A stretch of DNA of 18,273 nucleotides from CANLWN01 sp039815505 (GCA_039815505.1 JBCBZE010000028.1:1-18273), one strand, 5' to 3'. Shown: positions 1-7,406, counted from the first letter of the stretch. The notes: a model not told the origin generated them from the letters alone. Program-made: numbers and translations.

Positions 1-378
1 GATTTAGACAATGGCACGTATGAGATAGCGCGGAGGGATACCTTGGAAAAGGAAACGGTAAAAATGGAAGAAGTCGTAAACAAGATTGAATTTCTTTTGG
101 ATGATATGCAGCAAAGTATATACGCCAAAGCTTTACAGTATAGGAAGGATCATATTACGCAAGTGAATTCCTATGATGAGTTCAAGGCCGTTTTAGAAGG
201 TAAAGGAGGCTTTATTTCCGCCCACTGGGACGGAACTGCCGAAACGGAAGAACGGATCAAGGAAGAAACCAAGGCAACTATTCGTTGTATTCCTATAGAT
301 GTAAAACATGAAATGGGTAGCTGTATGGTGACCGGAAAACAATCACCTTATCGGGTGTTGTTTGCCAAGGCCTATTAA
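1..378 (+). CDS. proS: Prolyl-tRNA synthetase, C-terminal part (5' end outside window)
   Basis: The frame is open from base 1 and ends at TAA 376-378, giving the last 125 residues of a protein that begins left of the window. The tail carries the C-terminal signature of the short, archaeal/eukaryote-like class of prolyl-tRNA synthetase: GGFISAHWDGTAETEE, then KATIRCIPID, and the terminal VLFAKAY. By family, the enzyme charges tRNA-Pro with proline in the cytoplasm. The catalytic class II core is not visible here. A TTG at 43 could be mistaken for a start, but the frame continues upstream with good coding sequence, so it is internal. No terminator is evident after the stop. The tRNA-Glu promoter begins about 28 bases downstream. 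Confidence 0.93.
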   Translation, partial: DLDNGTYEIARRDTLEKETVKMEEVVNKIEFLLDDMQQSIYAKALQYRKDHITQVNSYDEFKAVLEGKGGFISAHWDGTAETEERIKEETKATIRCIPIDVKHEMGSCMVTGKQSPYRVLFAKAY

Positions 379-405
379 AAGATATCAAAAAAAAATATTT
401 AGGTG

Positions 406-435
406 TTGCGATAGTAAAAAATAATTGTATTTTTG
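406..435 (+). promoter_or_regulatory. Bacteroidota-type promoter for the tRNA-Glu/rpsT unit
   Basis: TTG at 406-408, a 19-base spacer, then TATTTTTG at 428-435, a full match to the Bacteroidota -7 consensus TAnnTTTG. Transcription would begin near 442, about 17 bases before the first tRNA-Glu. Confidence 0.65.
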
Positions 436-458
436 CATCCGCAATTATGCGAAGTATT

Positions 459-530
459 GGCCCGTTCGTCTAGGGGTTAGGACGCCAGGTTTTCATCCTG
501 GTAACAGGGGTTCGATTCCCCTACGGGCTA
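459..530 (+). tRNA. tRNA-Glu (anticodon UUC), copy 1
   Basis: A 72-base cloverleaf. The acceptor stem GGCCCGT/ACGGGCT has seven pairs with a G-U at the end, and A530 is the discriminator. The D stem is GTC/GAC, the anticodon stem is CCAGG/CCTGG, and the seven-base loop holds TTC at 492-494. The T arm GGGG-TTCGATT-CCCC is present. The bases after A530 are CGA, so the 3' CCA is not encoded and must be added enzymatically. It decodes GAA/GAG. It is identical over 72 bases to the copy at 602. Confidence 0.97.
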
Positions 531-601
531 CGAAAAGAAGTGCAAAATATGAGTTTTATTAAGGAACCCATACTTTCCACTGTAAGGTTCTAGCTTTTAA
601 T

Positions 602-673
602 GGCCCGTTCGTCTAGGGGTTAGGACGCCAGGTTTTCATCCTGGTAACAGGGGTTCGATTCCCCTACGGGCTA
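602..673 (+). tRNA. tRNA-Glu (anticodon UUC), copy 2
   Basis: An exact 72-base repeat of the gene at 459-530, with the anticodon TTC at 635-637. Unlike copy 1, the discriminator A673 is followed directly by CCA (674-676), so the mature 3' end is template-encoded here, possibly by chance. The 71-base spacer between the copies has no clear promoter, which suggests one precursor transcript containing both tRNAs. Confidence 0.97.
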
Positions 674-725
674 CCAATAAAACGCCTGTATAGGTTTATA
701 TAAAACATAATAAGAAGATAGTAAA

Positions 726-977
726 ATGGCAAATCATAAGTCGGCATTAAAAAGAATCAGAAGGAATGAGGCAGTGCGCTTACGCAATAGATACCAGCAT
801 AAGACCACACGTAACGCTATTAAAAAATTACGTTCCGAAGAGGATAAGAAAAAGGCGCAGACTTTGCTGCCCTCAGTAGTAAGCATGATTGATAAGTTGG
901 CCAAACGAAATATAATACATGCCAATAAAGCTGCTAATCTCAAAAGTAAGTTGATGAAGCAGGTTGCTTCGTTGTAG
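726..977 (+). CDS. rpsT: 30S ribosomal protein S20
   Basis: An 83-residue, very basic protein starting MANHKSALKRIRRNE, the conserved N-terminus of bacterial S20, with the expected length for the family. S20 binds 16S rRNA and helps assemble the small subunit. The ATG at 726 follows the second tRNA-Glu by about 50 bases. No TAnnTTTG box is visible in that gap, so the gene is probably transcribed from the tRNA promoter at 406-435. A strong hairpin terminator follows. The antisense open frame at 734-943 is only its shadow. Confidence 0.97.
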   Translation: MANHKSALKRIRRNEAVRLRNRYQHKTTRNAIKKLRSEEDKKKAQTLLPSVVSMIDKLAKRNIIHANKAANLKSKLMKQVASL

Positions 978-996
978 ACTAATTCAATTAAAGAAT

Positions 997-1026
997 AAAG
1001 CGCCCTTAGTGATAAGGGCGCTTTTT
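997..1026 (+). terminator. Rho-independent terminator after rpsT (probably bidirectional)
   Basis: A perfect 12-bp stem (997-1008 with 1013-1024) around the core GCGCCC/GGGCGC, a four-base GTGA loop, and a T run on the + strand. The A-rich left side would give T-rich sequence on the - strand, so it may also end the small gene at 1056-1289. Confidence 0.9.
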
Positions 1027-1055
1027 ACTTTTAAGGATTACTATATTATAGGAAT

Positions 1056-1289
1056 CTAACCGTTGAATGGATGAGCTTTTATTACCTCTACGGTAATGTC
1101 TTCATGAGCTAGTGGGTATTGCTCTCCTGTAACTAGATTAAAGAAATGTACGGACGACTCTCTTTTAATTTTGTTCTTTAGCATATCCATATCTATTTCA
1201 CCCCCTTCTTGCCTCCATATAAAACAGGAGTGTTCCTCGATCAAGATAGTTTTATGAGTGGCCTTGTATTCTGCAATATAGGTAGTCAT
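1056..1289 (-). CDS. Small hypothetical protein
   Basis: I do not recognise this protein. The ATG at 1289 gives 77 residues (MTTYIAEYKATHKT at the start). A TTG at 1298 would add three residues, and I prefer the ATG. It has no signal peptide, membrane segment or known motif that I can see. It is mixed alpha/beta in look and ends VEVIKAHPFNG. A perfect -7 box TATTTTTG lies on the - strand at 1365-1358, but no clear -33 box accompanies it. The gene converges on rpsT and shares the terminator region at 997-1026. It reads more like protein than the overlapping + strand frame, which is phenylalanine-rich and shadow-like. Confidence 0.55.
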   Translation of the reverse strand: MTTYIAEYKATHKTILIEEHSCFIWRQEGGEIDMDMLKNKIKRESSVHFFNLVTGEQYPLAHEDITVEVIKAHPFNG

Positions 1290-1453
1290 TTTGGTCAATT
1301 TGGTTCTATGAAGGACTATGAATCCATCACGTTTCCTTGGTTAATGGAAACTGTTCTCAAAAATAACGGTTTTTACTTTTTTTTCTTGTATCCAGATAAA
1401 GGATAATTTAAACTTTTTTGTCGCTTCCATATCTGTCATTTACAAGTTTTGGT

Positions 1454-1843
1454 TTACCCAAAAAATACTTGGTGTAAATATCTTCCCGGCGCAAGGGTAA
1501 ATCCCCCGGCAATTAATATAGCCCCAATATACAGCATAATCATTTTTATCTTATGGCGTCGCACATTGCCTTTTTTTATCGCCCAAATTGCCGTGGGGAC
1601 GGAGTAGAGGGTAAGAAGACTAAAGGAATGTATCCAACCAAAATGGCCAAGGAATTGGGACCCTACCTGGGCCGGTAAAAATAAACTTACCAAAGCAGTG
1701 AAGAACATTAAGCCCATGTAGACTTTTCCGATACCTCTGTGGTTTTTAGTGCCTTTGGTTGCAAATAGGAGGTAGGCGCCTATAAAAATACAGGGTACAA
1801 CTGTGATGAGGTGAACATACATTAAAATGGTATAAGTGGTCAT
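1454..1843 (-). CDS. DUF2306 family integral membrane protein
   Basis: 129 residues, starting at the ATG at 1843. About four hydrophobic helices are visible, at residues 4-27, 42-58, 70-88 and 100-116. The hydrophilic stretch KGTKNHRGIGKVY (30-42) after the first helix, and histidines in or near helices (H11, H35, H67, H72), fit the DUF2306 group of small predicted membrane proteins. No biochemical role is established that I can name, and the family assignment is from memory of its pattern. It stands alone: about 100 bases separate it from the gene upstream on the same strand, and 164 bases from the gene downstream. An imperfect inverted repeat overlaps its 3' end but has no T run. Confidence 0.72.
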   Translation of the reverse strand: MTTYTILMYVHLITVVPCIFIGAYLLFATKGTKNHRGIGKVYMGLMFFTALVSLFLPAQVGSQFLGHFGWIHSFSLLTLYSVPTAIWAIKKGNVRRHKIKMIMLYIGAILIAGGFTLAPGRYLHQVFFG

Positions 1844-1944
1844 GTCTCTTAGTTTTGGCTAAAATCCAATATTAACCAGAAATAAACTAAATTAAAAGGA
1901 TGAATTGTAATTTCTGTGGTCTTAAATGAAAGGTGGTGGGATAA

Positions 1945-2634
1945 TCACGTAGTTAACCGTCTTCGCATGCGTATAAACCCAATAATGAAACAACTATACA
2001 TGATGATGATCAGTGTTAAATGTATTTTTCGTAAATGTATATATTCGCTTAACCCATTGATGGCATTAAAATACCTATGAACCTTGATAGGAAGATAACC
2101 CATATAAAAAGTAAATAACCCTAGGCTTAACCAAAACAGTAAGTCTTTGTTTATGGAAAAAACCCTAGCCGGATCCCTTAATTGAACAAAGTAGGAAAAA
2201 GAACAGCATATGAGCATTAATCCTCCAAAAACATATGTGTATGTCTGCGCCTCTTTTATGAAATCATAAAAGAATGGGTTTATGAACGCCACCCCTAGAA
2301 AAAGGATACTACCGTACCCAATAATTTTTTTGATTTTCCGGTTTTCAATATAGAATCGGAACACGTAAAAGAAATACAGATAAAAGATGATACTATAAAT
2401 ATTATATATGACCATATTATAGTATGAATATTGCTTTCCTGCAAATAAGCTAAAATGCTCATTTTTTAAAATGATGATACCTAAAAGCTCATTGAAAAAT
2501 GTATAAGCAAATAAGATGGGCAGATATTTTAATGGCGTGTTGAAGTATTTACGATATCTGTATAATGACAAAAGTGCCGCTATACCATATAGCGGCACAA
2601 ATGAATTTTCTAAAATCACATTTAAAAAATCCAA
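1945..2634 (-). CDS. Seven-helix membrane protein of unknown function
   Basis: 229 residues, very rich in Phe, Tyr and Ile. I count seven likely membrane helices, around residues 9-24, 36-56, 74-96, 103-122, 132-150, 165-182 and 205-223. The tail is short and basic (RMRRRLTT). There is no attached kinase, HD or GGDEF domain. The loop SFSYFVQLRDP (145-155) after helix five is the most distinctive hydrophilic segment. It begins 29 bases after the stop of the lipoprotein gene upstream, so the two are probably co-transcribed and may work together at the envelope. I recognise it only as a type of hypothetical protein seen in flavobacteria. Confidence 0.7.
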   Translation of the reverse strand: MDFLNVILENSFVPLYGIAALLSLYRYRKYFNTPLKYLPILFAYTFFNELLGIIILKNEHFSLFAGKQYSYYNMVIYNIYSIIFYLYFFYVFRFYIENRKIKKIIGYGSILFLGVAFINPFFYDFIKEAQTYTYVFGGLMLICCSFSYFVQLRDPARVFSINKDLLFWLSLGLFTFYMGYLPIKVHRYFNAINGLSEYIHLRKIHLTLIIIMYSCFIIGFIRMRRRLTT

Positions 2635-2663
2635 GTCTTATAGTATTTAATTTTCATTGTAGT

Positions 2664-3371
2664 TTATTGTTGGTGCGGCGGCGGCGCAGATCCTCCCTCG
2701 TTCATAATCAAACTTTGATCATCGAACATTATCATGGGCGAATTTGGGTTTGCACCAAAAACCGGTCCGAAAGTGGCATAGGCCTTGGTGTCTTTTTCTT
2801 GAATGCCACCTATCCCTTTTGTTCCATATTCGCGTAAATCAGCCCTTAACAATACCGGTATTTTCTTGCCTTCTTGAACGTCCCGGGTAAAAAACCCAAA
2901 GTCTTGTTCACCTTTTTTCAAGGTAGGCATTATAAAAATGGAATTCTGTCTTGGATGCTTTACCGGATTGCCATCCCTAAATTTTTCATCATCTGGATAG
3001 TTAGAGAAATAGAACCGTAATGTGGAAATTTCAACATCGGCTTTCTCCGCTTCTTGCTCTATAAAAGTCATGTATTGCTTTATGGTCTTGTAATCATAAT
3101 ATACATAACGGGCTACATCGAACGTATCCTTACTTTTATGGGCCATGTTGATAGAATCTTCATAATGCCTTATAAGCGGTTTTCTACGTTTGGTGTAATT
3201 ATCATAAAACTGCCTGGCCTCACTAACGTCAATAATCTGTTCCGGAGCCTCCACTATTTCCCGATCGTCCTTCGGTTCCTCTTTTTTAACTTCCCCACAA
3301 GCTGTAAGGCCCAGCAAGATTATTGAAACAAACAGTTTCCCCAAAAGTGAACTTTTCTTAACATTTTTCAT
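2664..3371 (-). CDS. Hypothetical lipoprotein
   Basis: 235 residues with a type II signal peptide: a basic N-terminus (KNVKK), a hydrophobic core at 12-21, and the lipobox LTAC with C25 as the lipidated cysteine. An acidic and lysine-rich linker follows (EVKKEEPKDD). The body (about residues 45-220) is soluble and mixed alpha/beta, and contains YYDYKTIKQYMTFIEQEAEKA and, later, FGFFTRDVQEGKKIP. The C-terminus is low in complexity (GGSAPPPHQQ). I know no function. It precedes the seven-helix protein gene by 29 bases. The start at 3371 fits the signal peptide exactly. Confidence 0.75.
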   Translation of the reverse strand: MKNVKKSSLLGKLFVSIILLGLTACGEVKKEEPKDDREIVEAPEQIIDVSEARQFYDNYTKRRKPLIRHYEDSINMAHKSKDTFDVARYVYYDYKTIKQYMTFIEQEAEKADVEISTLRFYFSNYPDDEKFRDGNPVKHPRQNSIFIMPTLKKGEQDFGFFTRDVQEGKKIPVLLRADLREYGTKGIGGIQEKDTKAYATFGPVFGANPNSPMIMFDDQSLIMNEGGSAPPPHQQ

Positions 3372-3435
3372 TGGTGCGAATTTTAATGGTTTTTAAAGTG
3401 TTGTATTCATCTTTGCGGGGGACGCTTTTCTTTCA

Positions 3436-3467
3436 TAAAAATAACAATATTCTAACCATTTTAACAA
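3436..3467 (-). promoter_or_regulatory. Possible promoter of the lipoprotein/seven-helix operon
   Basis: On the - strand, TTG (3467-3465) inside a T run, a 21-base spacer, then TATTTTTA (3443-3436), one base off TAnnTTTG. It lies about 65 bases upstream of the start at 3371. Confidence 0.35.
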
Positions 3468-3500
3468 AAAATGAAACCTATTCGTCATAATACTCTTTAT

Positions 3501-3541
3501 AAAAAGAAAACCCCATCAGCCATCGCCGAGGGGTTTTCTTT
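3501..3541 (-). terminator. Rho-independent terminator of rho
   Basis: A 12-bp perfect stem: AAAGAAAACCCC at 3503-3514 pairs with 3530-3541. The loop has 15 bases. On the - strand the hairpin runs into TTTTTAT, just after the rho stop at 3563. Confidence 0.82.
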
Positions 3542-3562
3542 ACATTAAATAAGGTTTAACGT

Positions 3563-5161
3563 TTATTGACTCATGGTCATCAAGAACTCTTCGTTGTTTT
3601 TTGTTTGTTTAATACGTTGCTCCATAAACTCCATGGCTTCTACCGGGTTCATATCTGCCAAGTATTTGCGCATGATCCACATACGCTGTATCGTATTTTC
3701 ATCTAACAGAAGATCATCCCTTCGCGTACTGGAAGAGGTTAAATCAATTGCTGGGAATATGCGTCTGTTACTTATTTTTCTGTCTAATTGTAGTTCCATA
3801 TTACCGGTTCCCTTGAATTCCTCAAAAATTACCTCGTCCATTTTGGAACCGGTTTCGGTCAAGGCCGTGGCAATAATGGATAGGGATCCGCCATTTTCTA
3901 TGTTACGTGCAGCACCAAAGAATCGTTTGGGTTTGTGCAGTGCATTGGCATCCACACCACCACTCAACACTTTACCAGAAGCTGGTTGTACCGTATTGTA
4001 GGCTCTTGCCAAACGGGTAATGGAATCCAAAAGGATCACTACATCATGACCGCATTCTACCAAGCGCTTTGCCTTTTCCAATACAATATTCGCAACACGT
4101 ACATGTTCGGTCGCTTCCTTGTCAAAGGTAGAGGCAATAACTTCGCCCCGCACGTTACGTTGCATATCCGTAACCTCCTCCGGGCGCTCATCTATCAATA
4201 AAACAATTTGATAAACTTCAGGATGATTTGCCGCTATTGCATTGGCAATATCCTTTAAGAGCATGGTCTTACCCGTTTTGGGTTGGGATACGATCATACC
4301 ACGTTGCCCTTTCCCAATAGGGGAAAACAAATCCATGATGCGTGTAGAGATAGTGCTTTGCCGTTCCGCGATATTAAATTTTTCGTCAGGGAACAATGGG
4401 GTTAGGTGTTCAAAAGATACCCTATCCCTTACCACTTGTGGGTCAAGACCATTAATTTTATTTACCTTAATTAACGGAAAATATTTTTCTCCCTCTTTAG
4501 GCGGACGCACATTTCCCAAAACAGTATCCCCGGTTTTCAACCCAAATAACCTAATCTGTGATTGCGAAACATAAATATCATCTGGAGATGATAGATAGTT
4601 ATAATCGGAAGATCTTAGAAAACCATAACCATCCTGCATTATGTCTAAAACACCTTCACTTTCGATAATACTATCGAACTCAAATTCTGGCTGTTTATAC
4701 TTGTTTTTTAGATCTTTATCAAAATTGCTGTTTTTCTTGTCCTGCCCATTGTTATGATGATGCGTGGGCTTTTTAGGATTTTGCCCCTTATGCTGCGAGG
4801 TATTTTTTTGGTGCTCTTTTTTAGGATGTCCATTGCTTGGACCACGTTGATGTTGTTGAGGTTTGCGCTCTTCTTTGACAGGAGCTTTGGTCGGTGCATT
4901 TTCCACTGGTTTCTTATCAGAACCTAATTTGGGTTCCGAACCAGACGTTTTTTCTTTTACTACCCTCTCCCTTTTTGGCTTAGGTTTCGGTTTTTCCTCC
5001 GCCGGTTTACTTAAGGCCTTTGGGTTAGAGGCTTGTACATCTAGGATTTGATAAACCAAATCTAGTTTTTTTAGCGCCTTGAATTTGGGTACGTTAAGTC
5101 CTTTGGCAATTTCTTGAAGCTCGGGAAGCTTCTTTGATTTTAAATCTGAAATTTCAAACAT
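3563..5161 (-). CDS. rho: Transcription termination factor Rho with long N-terminal insertion
   Basis: 532 residues against about 420 in E. coli. Rho is a hexameric RNA-dependent ATPase and helicase that ends transcription. Residues 1-42 form the Rho N-terminal helix bundle (LKSKKLPELQEIAKGLNVP). Residues about 50-155 are a Pro, Lys, Gln, His and Asn-rich region that looks disordered. Residues about 165-238 are the RNA-binding cold-shock domain (EGVLDIMQDGYGFLRS). The ATPase core follows: Walker A SQPKTGKT (292-299), Walker B VILLDS (375-380), the Q/R-loop region LSGGVDANALHKPKRFFGAARN (split across 399-420), and FEEFKGTGNMEL (447-458), with R461 at the likely arginine-finger region. The gene is single and divergent from a DUF4293 gene. 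Its leader is C-rich and G-poor, which could allow autoregulation. Confidence 0.97.
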   Translation of the reverse strand: MFEISDLKSKKLPELQEIAKGLNVPKFKALKKLDLVYQILDVQASNPKALSKPAEEKPKPKPKRERVVKEKTSGSEPKLGSDKKPVENAPTKAPVKEERKPQQHQRGPSNGHPKKEHQKNTSQHKGQNPKKPTHHHNNGQDKKNSNFDKDLKNKYKQPEFEFDSIIESEGVLDIMQDGYGFLRSSDYNYLSSPDDIYVSQSQIRLFGLKTGDTVLGNVRPPKEGEKYFPLIKVNKINGLDPQVVRDRVSFEHLTPLFPDEKFNIAERQSTISTRIMDLFSPIGKGQRGMIVSQPKTGKTMLLKDIANAIAANHPEVYQIVLLIDERPEEVTDMQRNVRGEVIASTFDKEATEHVRVANIVLEKAKRLVECGHDVVILLDSITRLARAYNTVQPASGKVLSGGVDANALHKPKRFFGAARNIENGGSLSIIATALTETGSKMDEVIFEEFKGTGNMELQLDRKISNRRIFPAIDLTSSSTRRDDLLLDENTIQRMWIMRKYLADMNPVEAMEFMEQRIKQTKNNEEFLMTMSQ

Positions 5162-5300
5162 TAAGTGTTGAATAAGTTATACTTGTCTTGATAATTATGA
5201 AGTGTATTGTTATTTGGGTATTACTTGGGAAAGATCGTCCCTTTGGTAAGTGCTATAACTAATAACGAAACAATATTACAAATTATTTTCAATATTTCAC

Positions 5301-5330
5301 TTATAATTTTCAAAAAGACGCTTATTTTTG
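5301..5330 (+). promoter_or_regulatory. Promoter of the DUF4293 gene
   Basis: TATTTTTG at 5323-5330 matches TAnnTTTG exactly. With a 19-base spacer the -33 position holds TTA (5301-5303) rather than TTG. The predicted start near 5337 leaves a leader of about 16 bases before the ATG at 5353. Confidence 0.55.
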
Positions 5331-5352
5331 CACATTCAATGCAGTATAAGTA

Positions 5353-5763
5353 ATGATCCAAAGAATTCAGACGGTTTATTTGTTTCTGGTAATAGGTGTA
5401 GCCGGTCTGGCGCCTTTATGGGCAAGCCTTTGGTCCACTGCTGAAGGAAAGGCCGTTTTTGCACATAATGAACCCATGGTTTCCATTCTTTTTTACGGGT
5501 CGGCCGCCTTGGCCCTCATTGCAATTTCATTGTTCAAGAAAAGACAAAATCAGTTCGTTGTGAACCGATTGAATATGATATTGAATCTTTTTTTACTAGG
5601 ATTTTTCGTTTACCGATCGCTAAACTTATCCGGAGAAAACACTATTTCTGAGAAGGGTATTGGGATGCTCATTCCTGTATTTTCTATCGTTTTTTTAGCT
5701 CTGGCCAACAGGGCAATAAAGAAGGATGAAGATCTTGTAAAATCTGTTGATCGCTTACGTTAA
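5353..5763 (+). CDS. DUF4293 family membrane protein
   Basis: 136 residues beginning MIQRIQTVYLFLV, the characteristic start of the flavobacterial DUF4293 proteins. Four membrane helices are visible, at about residues 8-26, 43-61, 74-90 and 103-119, with a short charged C-terminus (KKDEDLVKSVDRLR). No function is known for the family. The divergent neighbour is rho, an arrangement I recall as common in Bacteroidota. A hairpin terminator follows 30 bases after the stop, so it is a single-gene transcript. Confidence 0.85.
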   Translation: MIQRIQTVYLFLVIGVAGLAPLWASLWSTAEGKAVFAHNEPMVSILFYGSAALALIAISLFKKRQNQFVVNRLNMILNLFLLGFFVYRSLNLSGENTISEKGIGMLIPVFSIVFLALANRAIKKDEDLVKSVDRLR

Positions 5764-5792
5764 GCCTAACATCTTAGTAGTATTAGTGCGTT

Positions 5793-5821
5793 AAACCCAG
5801 GGGTTGTTCCCTGGGTTTTTT
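5793..5821 (+). terminator. Rho-independent terminator after the DUF4293 gene
   Basis: AAACCCAGGG (5793-5802), a six-base loop GTTGTT, then CCCTGGGTTT (5809-5818), running into a T tract to 5821. It is placed between two convergent genes and mainly serves the + strand. Confidence 0.9.
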
Positions 5822-5854
5822 GCATATATATGGTAAATTTTAACTAGGATCTTA

Positions 5855-6721
5855 TTAGTTCACCTCCATAATACTCTCTGGAGTAAACCCATTATTGAAA
5901 CTAATGTTGGTCAAGGTCTGTACCAAACTTGGTTCTTCTCCATACGCCCCTTTTTCGTCCGGTAAAAAGTAAGTGCGTTTTGTTGCCAATAGCTGTCCTT
6001 CCACATTCTCATATTCATAGTCTGCAATGAGAAGGGGCTCATTTACCCCTAAGAAAGGTAATGAAAAATAAAAACGATCTATAAGTTTGGTCTCCGGATT
6101 TACATAAAGAATATAGATATCGTTTTGCTCCTTACCGGTAATTTCCGGGTCATATGTGACGTTAATCTTATCGTAGGTCTTTCCATTGTACTCTTCCTGT
6201 CCAATGTAAGACGCAATGGTACCCGTGTCATTTAGTTTATAGGGCATTACAAACCAAAAGTAATTGGCTCTTCGCAAGAAGTCTCCCGCTCCCAAGACCT
6301 GTGGGTCTTCAACTTTTTGCCCCTTGTGCATAACAACGGTTTCCTTACCGTTGAAATATTGAACCACTTCACCTTCGGTACCCGGCATTACGTTTATCTC
6401 ATGCCTATCGTATTTTCCAAAAGAAGCTTCGGTATCAAAAACATAACGTTCTGTGGAAATGTCCGCTTTGCCATCCGCGGAAACATAATTATAGGTATAC
6501 TGCACATCTGCCTTTTTCCAAAGGTCGCCCCAACCGCCATGGGCATACTCAATAGCTGCTAAAATAGTTTGTGGTTCATCGGTATTATAAGCCGGTTCGC
6601 TAGATACAACTTGGATCGTCCCTGGTTCTTCTACCTCGACGGTCTTGGTCTGTTGCTTGCAAGAAGCCAATGCCAGTAAAATACTGAATGTTAATAGTGT
6701 TGTTGATTTTTTAATTTTCAT
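5855..6721 (-). CDS. DUF6503-like lipoprotein
   Basis: 288 residues. A lipoprotein signal peptide is clear: KIKK, a hydrophobic core, then LASC with C21 lipidated. An acidic linker (about 22-50) leads to a body that begins ILAAIEYAHGGWGDLWKKAD (53-72). The AHGG-W motif near the start and the many beta-strand-like stretches (YFNGKETVVMHKG at 122-134, IYILYVNPETKLIDRFYFS at 202-220) match my recollection of DUF6503. They also look like a LolA/LolB-type half-barrel, which is an inference. It is probably an envelope protein that binds a hydrophobic or small ligand. It lies alone between convergent DUF4293 and the phosphoesterase gene 99 bases upstream. Confidence 0.72.
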   Translation of the reverse strand: MKIKKSTTLLTFSILLALASCKQQTKTVEVEEPGTIQVVSSEPAYNTDEPQTILAAIEYAHGGWGDLWKKADVQYTYNYVSADGKADISTERYVFDTEASFGKYDRHEINVMPGTEGEVVQYFNGKETVVMHKGQKVEDPQVLGAGDFLRRANYFWFVMPYKLNDTGTIASYIGQEEYNGKTYDKINVTYDPEITGKEQNDIYILYVNPETKLIDRFYFSLPFLGVNEPLLIADYEYENVEGQLLATKRTYFLPDEKGAYGEEPSLVQTLTNISFNNGFTPESIMEVN

Positions 6722-6820
6722 GATGTGTTTGTTTTATGTGCTTCGTTAGACGAAAATTTTCAATTTTCTTACACCCATACCACGAAATTTGTAGATGCCC
6801 TATATAATCTAAAATGTAGG

Positions 6821-7315
6821 TTAACGCTTCCCTAATTCGATGATTTCCAAATCTTTTATTTCTTCATCGTTTATAACGAATCTAAGCATGGTCCTTACCT
6901 GATGAAATCCATGTTTGCCACAGGCACCGGGATTCATATGTAAAAGCCCTAATTTTTTGTCCCACATTACTTTAAGGATATGGGAGTGTCCGCAAATGAA
7001 TAATTTAGGGGGATTTTGTCTGATTTCTTCCCGAACACGCTGGTTATATTTATGGGGATAGCCCCCTATATGGGTTATCCATACATCCACACCCTCACAT
7101 AGAAAACGGTTGTTCAATGGAAATTCTTTTTGAATGATATGGTCATCAATATTACCATGGACCCCTCTAACGGGTTTTAGGTCGGCAAGAGCATCCGTAA
7201 CCGCTAATTGTCCGATATCTCCGGCATGCCATATCTCATCAGCCTGTTCTGCGTACTTTAGAATGGCATTATCTATATGGCCATGGGTATCGGAAAGGAG
7301 CAAAATGCGGGTCAT
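6821..7315 (-). CDS. YfcE/MJ0936-type metallophosphoesterase
   Basis: 164 residues, the normal length of this single-domain calcineurin-like family. Metal ligands are all visible in order: D9 and H11 in SDTHGH, D33 in HAGDIG, N55 in GNID, H82 in THIGGYP, and H110 and H112 in CGHSH. NPGACG (128-133) closes the signature. Relatives hydrolyse phosphodiesters in the cytoplasm with Mn or similar ions. The true substrate cannot be read from sequence. The gene is divergent from truA with about 90 bases between starts. A - strand TATTTTTG at 7396-7389 is a good -7 box. Confidence 0.92.
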   Translation of the reverse strand: MTRILLLSDTHGHIDNAILKYAEQADEIWHAGDIGQLAVTDALADLKPVRGVHGNIDDHIIQKEFPLNNRFLCEGVDVWITHIGGYPHKYNQRVREEIRQNPPKLFICGHSHILKVMWDKKLGLLHMNPGACGKHGFHQVRTMLRFVINDEEIKDLEIIELGKR

Positions 7316-7388
7316 AAAACTTAAAATATGCTTAAATCTAATAGGAATCCATCCGTTTTCTGAAGGATTAAGGTATCTTTAAGCGCTA

Positions 7389-7396
7389 CAAAAATA
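7389..7396 (-). promoter_or_regulatory. -7 promoter box of the metallophosphoesterase gene
   Basis: TATTTTTG on the - strand, an exact TAnnTTTG. No TTG is found at the usual -33 spacing. The leader would be about 67 bases. Confidence 0.35.
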
Positions 7397-7406
7397 GGGT
7401 ATTCAC

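Noticed and set aside
1209..1406. Open frame of 65 codons on the + strand
   Set aside because: It overlaps the better - strand gene at 1056-1289, is Phe-rich from a T-rich tract, and resembles no family.
1439..1478. Imperfect inverted repeat around TTTTGG/CCAAAA and TTTACA/TGTAAA
   Set aside because: The right arm has a four-base bulge, it overlaps the end of the DUF2306 gene, and no T run follows on either strand, so I do not call a terminator.
3573..4574. Three open frames antisense to rho
   Set aside because: They are shadows of the highly conserved rho reading frame, with no family resemblance or start signals.
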